A stretch of 64,000 nt of DNA from Combretum micranthum (GCA_024138025.1 JAMXBD010003346.1:61143-125142); one strand, 5' to 3'; shown: positions 26,301-38,093, numbered from the stretch's first letter. Program-made: numbers and translations. The notes: generated by a model from the sequence alone, not told the origin.

Positions 26301-26722
26301 GTAATTAAGACAACTTAATTACAGGTAGTAAGAAAATATGAATAAAAAGGCTATAACTGTATTTTTCATAAACCGAAAAATTATGAACTTTATATTTTTG
26401 AAATCCTTGTTTAATTTCGATTCAAATGAGTATTCATGAGTAAATTTTTAAAATTCAAGTTCCGGGGCACTTTTTTTTGTAATGGGTCTTGGGAAAGTTT
26501 AGAATTGAAATTTTCTCAAAATCTGATCTTTTCTTGGTTTGAAATATAATCAAGAACTATATTCAAAATTAAATTTTCTTATAAAAGTTTCTTAATTGGA
26601 AACCGAGAAAAAGCCGGATTTAAGGTTTTTAGTTCTCACTCCAGTCTTAAGCTATTCCGGTTTAGGGTTTTGGGTTTCTGGTTCTCGAGTTATCTTGGTT
26701 ACTAGAAAAACTGGGGTTTACA
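23329..26722 (-). repeat. 3' LTR of element 2
   Basis: 3394 bp, plus-strand ends TGTCACGCCCC and GGGGTTTACA. Contains the shared central block (TTTTAACTCGG at 24539-24549), three copies of a roughly 35-bp repeat (about 23957-24055), a (GT)n run near 25930 and a G12 run at about 26083-26094. Confidence 0.9.
23957..24055. repeat. Tandem repeat inside the element 2 3' LTR (3 units)
   Basis: Units of about 35 bp built on GGATCACGATTAACCGAACA occur three times, with the last unit partial. The corresponding place in the 5' LTR (about 34069-34127) has two. Confidence 0.85.
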
Positions 26723-26736
26723 TCCTACCCACCTTA
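26723..26736 (-). other. Polypurine tract of element 2
   Basis: On the minus strand AAGGTGGGTAGGA directly precedes the LTR start TGTAAACCCC. Element 3 has the equivalent tract at 48101-48114. Confidence 0.75.
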
Positions 26737-26762
26737 AAAAGAGTTTTATCCTCAAAACTAAA

Positions 26763-28295
26763 CTAGCGTACCTTGTTCCTCAAACAACTCGGGGTATTTC
26801 CTTCGAATCTCTTCCTCAGCCTCCTAAGTTGCTTCCTCAAAGCGTGGTTTCTCCACAATACTTTGACATATCGGATCTCTTTATTCCGAAGCTTCTGAGT
26901 TTTCTTATCCAAGATCTTTACAGGATGCTCTTCATATGTGAGATTCTCCTTTAGCCGAATGGGTTCCAATTCCAATATCCGTTCAGGGTCAGGCACATAC
27001 TTTCTTAGCACCGACACGTGGAACACATTATGAACTCCCGACAAGCTTGGCGGTAAGGCTAGCCGATAGGCTAAATCTCCCACTCTTTCCAAAATCTCAA
27101 AGGGTCCAATATACCTTGGGCTTAATTTCCCTTGAGTCCGCATCCTCTTTATGCTCTTGATCGGGTTTATCTTTAGATAGACATGATCGCCCACTTGGAA
27201 TTCAAGTTCTCTTCTTTTCAGATCAGCCCAACTCTTCTGTCTGTCCTGAGCTTCTTTCATCTTCTGTTGAATGACCCGGACCTTATCAGCTGCTTCCTGA
27301 ACCAATTCTGGCCCAATAGCAAGTTTTTCCACATCATCCCAAAACAGAGGGGACCTACAACGCCGTCCATATAAGGCTTCATAGGGTGGCATCTGAATGA
27401 GTGGTAGCTATTGTTATAGGCAAACTCAATTAGAGGTATGTGATTGTCCCAACTTCCTTTAAATTCCAAAATGCATGCTCTTAACATATCCTCTAAGGTC
27501 TGAATGGTTCGCTCAGACTGTCCATGTCTGAGGATGGTAGGCAGTACTGAAATAACTTGGTGCCTAGGCTCTTTTGTAAGCTCATCCAGAACTTCGATAC
27601 AAACCTTGGATCCGATCTGAAACGATCCCTGGTATACCATGGAGTCGTACAATCTCTCTGATGTAGATCTTAGCCAACTTATCCAGCGAATAGGTCATAT
27701 TGATGGTAAAAGTGTGCTGACTTTGTCAAGCGATCTACTATTACCCAGACTGCATCACATCCCGGAGGTTTTCGGGAATCCACATACAAAGTCCATTGAG
27801 ATCTGATCCCATTTCCATTCGGGATGGGTAGGGGCTTTAATAATCCTCCGGCCGTTGATGTTCCACTTTAACTTGTTGACACACGGCACACTTCATAACA
27901 TAATCCGCCACATCCCTCTTCATACCGTTCCAATAGTGGCTTTTTAGTCTTGATACATTTTGGTACCTCCCGGATGCACGGTGTAACCGGAGTTGTGAGC
28001 TTGCTCATGATTTCTTTTCTCAGTTCTTCGTTTCCGGTACACACAATCTCCCCTTCATCCTGACCACTTCCTGACCACTCTTCATCATCTAGGTGAAGTC
28101 AATATACTTTCCTTTGTGTACTTCTTCCTTGATCTTCTTATTACCTCATCATATCTTTGAGCTTCCTTGATCCTGTGACCAAGGTGGGTTCCATGACTAA
28201 ATTTGCGATTTCCATTTCTTCACCTTGCCCCACGAACTCAATTCTTAACTTTTCAAATTCTTCTATCAGTTCTTTTTGTTCTGTAATTAGAGCTG
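26763..28295 (-). pseudogene. Integrase of element 2: zinc finger, DDE core, GPY module and chromodomain-type tail
   Basis: The C-terminal part is a clean 209-codon frame (26763-27392): YGRRCRSPLFWDDVE, then FQVGDHVYLKINPIKS, GPFEILERVGDLAYRLALPP (the GPY/F module), and HNVFHVSVLRKYVPDP. Its end shifts frame where the HEEATW-type chromodomain tail should follow. The core at 27257-27652 retains GQSERTIQTLEDMLRAC but has lost bases just before it, where the [10 protein letters not shown] segment should be. The zinc-finger segment (HPGG to CXXC) lies at about 27870-28000 with stops. Chromodomain-like tails of this type are thought to direct insertion to heterochromatin. Confidence 0.8.
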
Positions 28296-28950
28296 CTACT
28301 TCCCATAACTTTTTCGGCTCAAGGCATCAGCAACGGCGTTTACCTTTCCCAGGCAGTAATTGATTCCCAAGTTATAGTCCTTTATAAGTTCTAACCACCA
28401 TCTCTGCCTCATGTTCAACTCGTTTTGTGTGAACAAATACTTGAGGCTCTTATGATCCGTGTACACTTCACACCTTTGTCCATACAAGTAGTGTCTCCAA
28501 AGCTTCAGGGCAAAAACCACAGCAGCCAACTCCAAATCGTGTGTAGGGTAATTCTACTCATGAGGCCTTAATTGTCTGGAGGCATGTTTGGAAGTCATGT
28601 TCACATCATGAATCGTTACACCCCTGTCACGCTCGCGTCATTCGCTAGCCAATCGGTAGGATAGTACATTCCAACTCACATGCTTCCCAAACCAAGACTC
28701 GGGGCAACAACGCGACTGCTAATTCTCGAGGTGCGTGCAGAATCCCTATTTCCCTAGAACGGTTCTCGCTTCTCACTCAGAACAGAAGTTATTGGGTTCA
28801 ACCCCCGAGTTGGCAACAGTCGAAGGCTAAGTCCTAACCACTCTTTGAAAGTAAGCCCACGTTTGTAAGCAATGACTTTTCCTTCTTGCATCAATACACA
28901 TCCAAGGCCATTCCTGGAGGCGTCACTATGCACTTTATAAGGTTTTTCGG
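28296..28950 (-). pseudogene. RNase H of element 2, split by a short insertion
   Basis: The C-terminal part at 28296-28535 reads [32 protein letters not shown] and [13 protein letters not shown]. The N-terminal part ([20 protein letters not shown]) lies to the right, up to about 28950. They are separated by a 275-bp insertion at 28591-28865. Without it and one flanking repeat copy, the sequence runs straight from VIAY to the SRQL segment. A stop also lies just before the LELAA part. Confidence 0.82.
28591..28865 (-). mobile_element. Short non-autonomous insertion, possible tRNA-derived SINE
   Basis: The 275 bp interrupt RNase H and are flanked by CATGTTTG (28583-28590) and CACGTTTG (28858-28865), an 8-bp repeat with one mismatch. 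On the minus strand the 5' part has GTGGTTAGGACTTAGCC, loosely like an A box, and GGGGGTTGAACCC about 30 bp later, loosely like a B box of RNA polymerase III promoters. There are no terminal inverted repeats. The 3' tail is not A-rich, which weakens the SINE reading; a small MITE or other filler is possible. Confidence 0.5.
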
Positions 28951-29995
28951 GGTCAGGTAATACCAGAATCGGAGCTAACACCAGACATTGTTTCAATTCT
29001 TGGAAACTTTGCTCCCTCTTATCTGTCCACACAAATTTCTCATTCTTTTGTGTCAGTTGTGTCAGAGGTTTGGCGATTTTAGAGAAATCCTTCACAAATT
29101 TGCAGTAGTAACCGGCCAAACCTAGGAAGCTTCTCACTTCAGTCACAGTTAGTGGTTGTTTCCATTCCATCACAGCCTCAATCTTTTCAAGGTCTACTGA
29201 TATTCCTTTTGCCGTCACCACATGCCCAAGAAAAGATATCCTATCCAACCAAAAGTCACACTTGGATAGTTTGGCGTACAACTTATTCTCTCTTAAGGTT
29301 TGTAACGCCATCCGTAGATGCTCCTCATGTTGTTCCTAGTTTTAGAATAGATCAAATATCATCTATGAACACAATCACACACTTGTCCAATAGTGGTTTG
29401 TAGACTCGGTTCATGAGGTCCATAAATGCCCGGTGCATTGGTTAGCCAAACGGCATCACCAGAAACTCATAGTGCCCGTACCGCGTATGGAAGGCTATCT
29501 TGGGTACATCTTCGGCTTTATTCTCAACTGGTGGTAACCCGAGCACAAATCAATACGCGAGAACACACTCGCCCTTGAAGCTGGTCGAAGAGGTCATAAT
29601 CCTTGGAAGAGGGTATCGATTCTTAATTGTAACTTTATTCAATTCCCGATAATCGATACATAACCTCATAACCCATCTTTCTTCTTTACAAACAACACCG
29701 ATGCGCCTCATGGCGACACGCTGGGTCTTATAAACCCTTGATCCAAAAGCTCTTGCAATTGGGTTTTCAATTCTTTTAATTCCGCCGGGGCCATCCGGTA
29801 TGGTGCCTTCGATATTGGTTCAGTACTTGGAGCTAGAGTGATTTCAAAGTCGATCTCTCTTTTTAGTGGCAAACCGAGTAATACTTCAGGAAATACATCT
29901 TCGAACTCGCTTACCACTGGTATGTCTTTCTTTTCCCCTTTCTCCTCTCTAACCCAAGCATCTTCTATTGGCACAATTTCCTCATCCTCCATCAT
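28950..29995 (-). pseudogene. Reverse transcriptase of element 2
   Basis: The N-terminal linker and fingers (29708-29995) contain [18 protein letters not shown] and [14 protein letters not shown]. The palm catalytic motif VFIDD is at about 29358-29372. The thumb and connection are open at 28754-29311 ([36 protein letters not shown]). Between 29312 and 29707 the frame is interrupted, including just after FIDD. FIDD in place of YIDD is normal for this clade. The enzyme is dead as written. Confidence 0.85.
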
Positions 29996-30083
29996 TAGCT
30001 CAATGGAGCTTAACTCGAAATCCCTTTGTACCGTGGTTTCCCCGAGGAAGTTTACTCTCTCCTTCCTGTGGTGTCAAAACTTA

Positions 30084-30410
30084 TCATTTTTCGTGACAAT
30101 CCATGATGGCTTTAACCTTACTTAGCCAATTCATCCTGAGGATGACTTTATACTTACTCATTTCCAAAACTATCAAGTCGCTTGTTGAGTTATGCCCTTG
30201 AATTTCTAGTAAGCAGTTCCTTATTATTTCCCAGGTCGACACGACATTACCTGTGGGTGTCTTAATCCTTAAGCTGGTGATTGTCATGGCTATGGGTAAT
30301 CCAAGCTGCTTAGCCAAGCTGGTAGTAATAAAAGAGTGGGTTGTTCTCGTGTCAAATAACACATAAGCTTCACTCTTATTCACCCTTATGCGTCCTGTTA
30401 CCATAAACAT
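30084..30410 (-). pseudogene. Aspartic protease of element 2 with altered active site
   Basis: A 108-codon frame with the retropepsin active site near residues 18-26. It reads LFDTRTTHSF, whereas LFDTGATHSF or LFDSGATHSF is the clade norm. The Gly after Asp-Thr is replaced by Arg and the next Ala by Thr; the glycine is required for the active-site turn, so this protease is almost certainly inactive. The second conserved region, VILRMNWLSK, also has R for the usual G (VILGMNWL). Element 3 has the intact DTGATHSF. Confidence 0.85.
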
Positions 30411-30548
30411 TTATCACTACTTGGTCCTAAGTACCAAAACATCTATCTATTCCAAGGTTTCTGGATTTCAGCTTTTCCTCGTTCACAGTTTTAACTCTTT
30501 TTAAGACTTGTTAAGAAAACAAAGAACTTGTATCTTAAAAGAAATTTG

Positions 30549-31600
30549 TTACTGACCTGTCACCAAGCCGCCATCTGCATCATCACCTTGGTCCAGAGCG
30601 ACCAGCTCCATACCTTCCTCCTCATCCTCTTCAATCATCCACTGGCCTTCGACGTTGTATAGCCACATCCCCTGCATGGCCGAAGCTGCATGGCTTCCAC
30701 CCTTGCTACCAGATCGTAGTGTGTTATCATTACCTGGATTTCCATAAGACCGGGTAGCCACACTTTTCTTTTGGGAGCACTCGGAGGCTAAGTGCCCTTT
30801 TTCCTTGCAAAGGAAACAGGTTACCGTCATCTTCTTCAGGCAAGCATAGACTAGATGGCCTGCCTCGCCATAGAAGAAGCACTTGCCCTTCAGCTGTGGG
30901 CATTGCCTTGGATAATGGCCTCCCTTACACTTCCAACAAGTGATGTTGGGCTTGGGTTGGTTGGACTTCCCACCGTTGTTGTCATTAAACCTATAGTATG
31001 GCTTGTATCTCTTTCCTTTATGGCCTGAGCCGGAGGCGTCAAATTACCTCTTCCCGAGCACTCTCTTGTCCGACTCAAAATGTTTCCTCTTCTTAGACCC
31101 TTCAATTAACCGAGCTTTCTCAATTACTTTAAGGTAAGTTTGCAAACCCGACTCCTCTAACTTCACCCTTAGGTTTTCATCGAGACCTTCCAAACATACT
31201 AGTTGGAGGCTGGCAGGAAAATAGTTCTCCAGGAACTCTCGGCGAAAGGTCTCCCAACTGATAGGGGGTGCCAAACTTCTCCTTTTCGATTCCCACCATA
31301 CTCTGGCATTATATCTCAGCATGTAGGTACCATATTAGTCGGAGATATGGTGGAATCTCATAAGCTACGAAAGAGCGCTCCACTTGTGCTAACCAATCCT
31401 TCACTTCGTCAGGCTTTCCAAACGCCCCTTCAAAGTAACGGTTGCTTTTGATAAGGTCAGGGAAGGAACTCCTTTGATATCATCTATGTGGTGGAGGGGG
31501 TGGATGGTGAGCATTGTAAGATTGCTCTTCAAGGGGTAAGGGGATTTCTGCTTGCATTCCCTTACATAATGTCTTAGTGAGTTTTATTTCCTCTTTAAAC
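30549..31600 (-). pseudogene. gag of element 2 with CCHC zinc knuckle
   Basis: The capsid-type core is at 31044-31322: YNARVWWESKRR, then TFRREFLENYFPAS. The nucleocapsid knuckle CFLCKEKGHLASEC (CX2CX4HX4C) is near 30780-30822 and would bind element RNA. A second Cys-rich stretch near 30845-30940 precedes it, as in related gags. The frame breaks at least at about 31050 and 30850. The upstream end is put near 31600, where coding character fades into AT-rich leader; no start codon is certain. Confidence 0.75.
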
Positions 31601-32322
31601 TTTCGCGATTATATATATAAAAAAAATTGATTAAGGAATTCGTAAAATTTTCAGGAATAAATTAAGGAACTATAGAATTCACAAAGATCCAGGAAAAACC
31701 ATTACTTAAAATCGTCAACACAAACGGCTCTTAGGCAAAAGAGTTATAGCAAGCAAAGGAATTCCAAATCAAGTGATGATATGAATGAAGAGATGTTTAT
31801 GCAAATAAGTGTAATGAATGTGGTTTACTATTAATGCAAAGGTACAATGCTTGCGAAATCTCTTTCTTGGAATCAAACATAATACTTCATTGATTTGGTG
31901 TGCCATACAAGGGTTGTATTACAATTAAGTCTACAAAATTTTGCGACGCAAATCTAACCTTCCGATCTTAGCCGATAACTTCAATCTAACAACATCTAGA
32001 GACATAAGAAAAGAAAAGCAAAAGAAAGACAACATACTAAACTATGAAGAGAACCTAAGGCAAATTGCCATCCCCCATTGCCTACTAATCAAAAAGTACT
32101 ATTGTACTCTATGTGACACTCGACTCTACTCCTCCATGGCTCACTCGGAGTCATCCGGTGTGGGGCTAGGGAGTCATCCTTCGCTAGAAGAGCCTCCATC
32201 ATCCCTTCGGATGAACTGGCTTAGATAAGCCCTCACAGTTAGCCTCCTCCTCCTAATGGGTCGGGCTAAGGGCTCCTGTTCCTCTTCTTCCTCTTCTTCT
32301 TCTTCCCTTATCTTCTGATCTC

Positions 32323-33253
32323 TCACTTGGTCTCTTCCTCCTCATCATCTCTATCATTAAATCCGTTCCTATTGCCAACTTCTATACCCAATTCTCTTCC
32401 AACTTCATCCCATAACCTGTTCACTCTATCCTGGGCTTCCCTCATCATCTCCTCATCTTCATCTATCCTCTCCAATGGTTCCTGAACTGCCGGTTTAGGG
32501 GTTATGGCATCAACCTCGAGGGGACGCTCACCCATCGGGTAGATGTCCTTCCAAATGGTAAGGTCGAACTCTGGTTTCATTCTTCCACTATCAGGTATAT
32601 CAAGATCTTTATCAAAATCCCATACAATCTGATTTGGCAATTGGTTGGGATATTCTGGGGCCATGGCTGGAGGGGTTGGGGTTCTAGGTACTTCCTCCTG
32701 TTGCCAATTTGGATCCTTCTCGGGATCATCCTCTTCATTATCCTCTTCGCTCAAATCTTCCCTTCAACAGCTGGGCATCTATTAACTGCATTCCTACATC
32801 TCTTGCCTGTGGGGTTAGTACTCCCCCTAAAGATGGTATACTGTCAAGATACCTGGCTTGCCATACTATGTGGTCTCGAGCGTCGGCAAAGTTCCACTCC
32901 CTGTGGTCAGAGAGATCATCATGTGCATGTACATAAAGGGTTCCAATACTATTCCACACCCTAAAGTCTGGATGGATGGGATTCCCTTAGTTCTTCAAAA
33001 TGAAGATGGCTTCTCTTAGCATCGGTTCATTAGCATATTCTACCATCACCCTTTCCAGGGTATAGATGGTTTCCAGCACAGTCCATCTTCTTCTTCTGAT
33101 TGGATCATACCTAAGTTAATCTATCACTGACGCCCATCTCGTATATCTTAATCCCTCTTTCCACAAGCCATACATTTCCATTAAGGTTCTAGGTTGTTAA
33201 GCTAGTGCAAAATCTTCGCATAACACCCGTAATCTCAAACGATACTCCACCAT
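32323..33253 (-). pseudogene. Degraded extra ORF between primer site and gag of element 2
   Basis: About 310 codons of coherent coding character on the element's sense strand. The right part starts at an ATG (33253), reads MVEYRLRLRVLCEDFALA and contains three in-frame TAA codons. A one-base frameshift near 32755 leads into the open 143-codon acidic part (32323-32754), which includes DDPEKDPNWQQEE, then LPNQIVWDFDKDLDIPDSG, and ends in a Glu/Asp-rich tail. It resembles no gag, pol or env domain that I know. Element 3 has no equivalent in its shorter leader. It could be a captured host gene fragment or an accessory ORF of this lineage. Function unknown. Confidence 0.55.
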
Positions 33254-33419
33254 GGTCTCATTTGTGCTTTGGTGAAATTTCTAGCCCTCTCGCATGTCTC
33301 GCCCAACGAAACCTACAACAAGAAAAACTACTAATTAGCTTAGCTTTAACTCCAAATTAACCTAGTTGCTTAATTCTAGGTTCAGTTTTAAACTCTATTG
33401 TCATGCTTAATAACCTAGT

Positions 33420-33431
33420 GCTCTGATACCA
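33420..33431 (-). other. Primer binding site of element 2, tRNA-iMet type
   Basis: GCTCTGATACCA on the plus strand is the 3' end of plant initiator tRNA-Met, so the minus strand carries its complement TGGTATCAGAGC, eight bases inside the 5' LTR edge. This is where the tRNA would prime minus-strand synthesis. Confidence 0.92.
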
Positions 33432-33439
33432 ACTTAAAC

Positions 33440-36400
33440 TATCACGTCTCATAGGGTAACCTATACGTAACAGTCCGCCACATGCCATACAAGATTCCCG
33501 AATTACCGCCTTAGTCCTTCGAAGGTCTCGTATGGGTGTAAAGCGGGCCTTTACAATAATAGAATACAAGTCTGAATGGAGATAAAAGCTTAACTTGGTA
33601 TACATTAGCAGTGGGATATAACTCATGAAACATAAATAAATATTACATTTACTAAGGGGCATTCCCCCGCAAAAGAATATTTAGTGGCCTTATATAGTCA
33701 TCCAAAGTCTTAAAAGTTTCCTATGGAAGTCTAAACAGAATTTCCAACTTCTAAGGGAAACTTCTAGTTCTTGTACCTATACGATCGGGTCACGCTGCCT
33801 AAGCCATAAATTGGGTAGCTGCAAAAGGAAGAAACTATGGAGACGTAAGCTAACTAGCTTAGTGAGTGAAATCTTCCACAATAACATTCATGTCACAACA
33901 ATTCAAATAAGTGATTAAACAAGCAAGTAAATGCACCAAACACATGAGAACAACATACATATGACTATCCGGAAATCATATGTGGATGGACTTGCACCCT
34001 CCATCCCAAGTTAGCAGTACTAACTTTATGTCATTTATGGCTCACGGGTAACCTACAATTATTTCGTTTCTGGATCACGATTAACCGAACAATAAGTCTT
34101 GTTTATGGATCACGATTAACCAACCAATGCTAATGCTCCTTCCCATTATGATATGCATATGTCTGAATTTGGAATTAGTCCGAATAGTTGATTTAGTCAT
34201 GTTATTCATGGCGATCAAACAATTTCTCAAACAATACATCATAACCAACTACACAACCAGAAATTATCACTCAGTTTCGATATTCTTATTTTTGGTTCTC
34301 ATATCATCATCAACATACAATTTCCCATTATTCCCCATCGTACATATTCATTTCTCTTGACCTACACTCTAGTGCATTAATTTATCAATCACATACAATG
34401 AACGAATTAGAAAGAGAAACTCACTCCGCCATTGAGTCGCCGGTCTCTTAGTAGTAGTAATTCGGTGGTAAAGACTTAATGTCCTCAGGTTCGCCTAATC
34501 ACAAAAGAAATACCCTAATAAGTATTCTACCATCTAAGTATACCAAAACTCTGAGACAACTTAGTGAAATCGAAATTCACGTCATTTCTGAAGCTACGAT
34601 TTAAAATGGCCATAACTTGGTCGTTTTAACTCGGAATTTCGCAAATTTTATATCGATTTCTATCTACTTCGAAAGAGATTTCTAAATATGATGTTTAAAT
34701 CAAGATTTGAAAAAATTTAAGTTTCGAAAATGAAGGATTAGTTCTGACCAGTAGGTATGTTAATTCCAAAAATGTGATTTTCATGAATGTTCTTATGGTT
34801 TCCAAATGTAGAATTAAATGAATGTCATGGTAATGAATTTCCCTATCTGAATGTCATGATATGAACTCTTATGTGCCTAATTCTTATGAATTTTTAGATT
34901 AAAGGAATTTAAATAACCTTTGTCTTAGGAAACCAATTCTTGCCATTTGTTAACTAGTAGATTTGATACACTTGGTACTCTTACTATTCTAAGGATTTTC
35001 CTTAGGAAAATTCTATTTACTCTAAATAAAAATTGACCCTTACATCAACTACATCCCAAGGCCTTTATTTCTCTAATTAAATCTTCATTTGTAAACTTAT
35101 AAGTGAGTCTTATAATAGGGTTGATCCAAAAATCCGAATTTAGTAAAATTTATTTTTAAGTTTTCTCTTAAGAAAAATGCACTTTATACATAGAACTTTA
35201 GGTATTTACTTTACCTATACCCTAAGGACTTCATTTATTTAAGAAAACACCATTTTTGAGGTTGGAAAACTAGTGTTTTCTAACCACTTATTGAGTATTA
35301 CGAATTTTCCTTACAAGAACTTTCAACTCAAAATTTCTATTTGACTTCATCTTTGTTTTAAGTATTTTTTTTGGTAAAAACTCATGTAAATTCATGAAAA
35401 GTATCATCAAACATCATCTATCACCTATAGGCTTCATTTTTCTTGTAAAATACATGTTTTGAAGTTGATAAAAGGGTTTTTAAGCTAGGTTTTCCATGTC
35501 ATCCGAATTTACCCTATTTCATTTCTTGAAAAGAGTTTTTCTTTTTGGTTTTCTTGACTCATCTACCTAAAGATGTATATACTAGCAAGATTATTTACTC
35601 AAGACAAAGGTCTTTATGACCATTAATGCACAAAAACTCAAAATAGAGATGAGATCTTAAATGCCTACATGAATATAGATGGTAAAATGATAGATCTATC
35701 ATCTTAAATGCTTAAATAGGTTTTAGAAACATAAAAACTAATTTTTTATGCAAGGTTTTTTGTTCAAAACACTTTTAGATGGATGATCATGAATCTTATG
35801 GCATGAAAGCTTGTTTGAATGAAGATCTACTTTGTGATGGTTTGGTATTCTTGTATTAATATTTCCTTGTCCCTAGCAAGAGCTCATGGGGATCTTTAAA
35901 TGGAAATACTCAAGAATATCCTTGCCATTACAATGATCTAAAGGTAAAAGAAGTAAAGTTCTTTTACTTAAGGTTAAATAGAAGACAAAAAGGAAGAAGA
36001 AAAAAAAATTGTGTGTGTGTGTGTGCGCCAATGAGGCTCATGACAAGGAGGGCTAGGGTGGGAGAGAAAAAGAGAGTTTTATACCTTTGGTAAAATTGAA
36101 ATGAGAAGAATAAAGAGAAAGAGAGAAAAAAGTGGTTTATATATGAAGTGGAATTAGGTTAAATGGGATAAAAATAAATAAAAAAATTGCAAAAATGAGC
36201 TTAAATTGGGAGGATCACGTCGACAATGCTAGGAGAGAGAGGGTTTGATTTTTGTTTAATTTGTTTTGATAGTTTTGTGTATTAAAAGTCATAATTTGTA
36301 ATAATTATTTAGAGACAAATAATTCTTGGAAAAGAAAATGCAATGCAGTGTTTGTAAGGATGTAAGAGTAGGGTATGGTTTGTGAGTGTATTAAGTTATA

Positions 36401-36832
36401 CTTGTGAATAGTAATCAAGACAACTTAATTACCGGTAGTAAGAAAAATACGAATAAAAGGGCTATAACTGTATTTTTCATAAACAGAAAAATTATGAAAT
36501 TTATATTTTTGAAATTCTTATTTAATTTTGATTTAAATGAGTATTCATGAGTAAATTTTTGAAATTCAAGTTTCGGAGCACGTTTTTCTGTAACCCATCT
36601 CGGGAAGGCTCGGATTTGAAATTTTCTCAAAATCTGATCTTTTCTTGGTTTGAAATATATTCAAGAACTATATTCAAGATTAAATTTTCTTATAAAAGCT
36701 TCTTAATTGGAAACTAAGGAAAAGACAGATTCAGGGTTCCTACGTCTCACTCCCATCTTAAGCTATTTTGGTTTAGGATTTTGGTTTCCGGTTCTCAAGT
36801 CTTCTTAGTTACTAGAAAAACCGGGATTTACA
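33440..36832 (-). repeat. 5' LTR of element 2
   Basis: 3393 bp. The plus-strand left end is TATCACGTCTC, with substitutions relative to TGTCACGCCCC at the other copy; the right end is CGGGATTTACA. It aligns along its whole length with 23329-26722 but with many substitutions and small indels. The shared central block is at 34625-34635. Confidence 0.9.
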
Positions 36833-38093
36833 CACATAATCTAAATTTTGAAAAAAATAATATGATAGAATTAGAAAGTGTGAGTAGAACTTCTATGAAA
36901 TACTCATCTTGGGTATTTCTTTTGTTGAGGTAATGAGGAATACGAGATTCTCCTTTTTAAGGATTACTACAACTAAGAAGATTGCGATATAGACGAGTAA
37001 GTTTTTCTCCATTATTTCATTACCTTACTTATGCTTGTAGATAATTGTACTAGATTTATAAGTACAAGATGAAATGAATATGAATGAGGTAATAGGTTTA
37101 TATGTACATGCTTTTATGTATGTGTGACATGGATACTAAGCATATCGAAACCAACAAATGATTGTTTAAGTATATCATTAATATTACATGTTGTTTATGT
37201 GTGTATGATGCTTGCTTGATCGCCTTTAAATATACCATAATTATACACGATTTTGATATAAATTAAATGGACACGTATTGCATCAGTCGAGTAACATAAT
37301 AAAGATTGCTACTTTATGCGAGGAATAGGAAGGGCCAGAGGTCAAACTCATTCTTAAGGAACTAAGGCATGCTGAAGATATATCACAAGGATGAGCTGTG
37401 TTAATCAGTCGCTGTGAGTAGAGTACTTGGGGACTAGCAGTGAAGATAGTAGAAATCTTCAAAACCTAAATTCCCTAACCCTCGAAATGGAGGGCATAAA
37501 TCCATTCTATGTGTGGTTTCCAGATATCCATATATAATTGTTTGTAACATATGTTTATTATATAGCATGCATAGTATATGCTTGGAAACTAATAAACTGG
37601 ATTGTAATTATGGTATGAATAAAGAGGGAATATTTCACTAAGCTCGTTGTAAGTTTAAATCCCCATAGATTTTTTATTGAGAAGGTGTGCTAGACTCCAT
37701 TCAAAGATCAAGACATTAAGGATTTTTTAGCCCTATGAAAGAAATAGGAGCATAAGATGGATTTACTTTCTTGAAATTTTTTTATGAGTATTATATGTTA
37801 TGTTAGCATTTTGAAGATCATTAGGAAATGTGTTATGTAGACTTGAAGACATTAGCGACGGTATGCTCTAAGAATTGTAATTGACCTTATTCATATTTAA
37901 TGATAAACATTTCTTTTACCTTGTTTCTTTGATTGTTAGCAATATAAATTGTGCTACTCCGAAGTGTTCCTCTGTTTGTGATGTACGCGTTGTACATAAT
38001 ATGAAAGCTTTTGTATGACTAAGATAGTCATTTCTGGGTTTTAACATTATGTATGGCGGGCTGTCATGATTAGGATATCCCTCGGGACATAAT
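36833..38093 (+). repeat. Right fragment of a plus-oriented LTR split by element 2
   Basis: From about 36890 the sequence (CTCATCTTGGGTATTTC) parallels 14543 onwards in the solo LTR at 12481. It ends near 38093 with GGCGGGCTGTCATGATTAGG and CTCGGGACATAATA, a decayed form of the GGGCGTGACA terminus. It pairs with 23201-23328. Confidence 0.6.

Larger units (their letters stand above)
23329..36832 (-). mobile_element. Element 2: complete but inactive Tekay/Del-type chromovirus (Ty3/gypsy)
   Basis: A 13.5-kb minus-strand element. From right to left: 5' LTR (33440-36832), tRNA-iMet primer site, extra degraded ORF, gag, CCHC knuckle, protease, RT, RNase H, integrase with a GPY module, polypurine tract, 3' LTR (23329-26722). 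Long LTRs, the iMet primer site and the GPFEILERVGDLAYRL-type integrase tail fit the Tekay/Del clade. The LTRs differ at many positions and every domain is broken, so the insertion is old. I found no clear target duplication: the left flank is ATTTC and the right flank CACAT. Confidence 0.88.

Noticed and set aside
28296..28535. RNase H remnant considered as a host gene
   Set aside because: It is in line with RT and integrase of element 2 and has the standard gypsy RNase H motifs.
33357..33662. 101-codon minus-strand frame at the LTR/leader boundary of element 2
   Set aside because: It runs across the primer site and LTR edge; no retroelement codes there and the frame has no motif.
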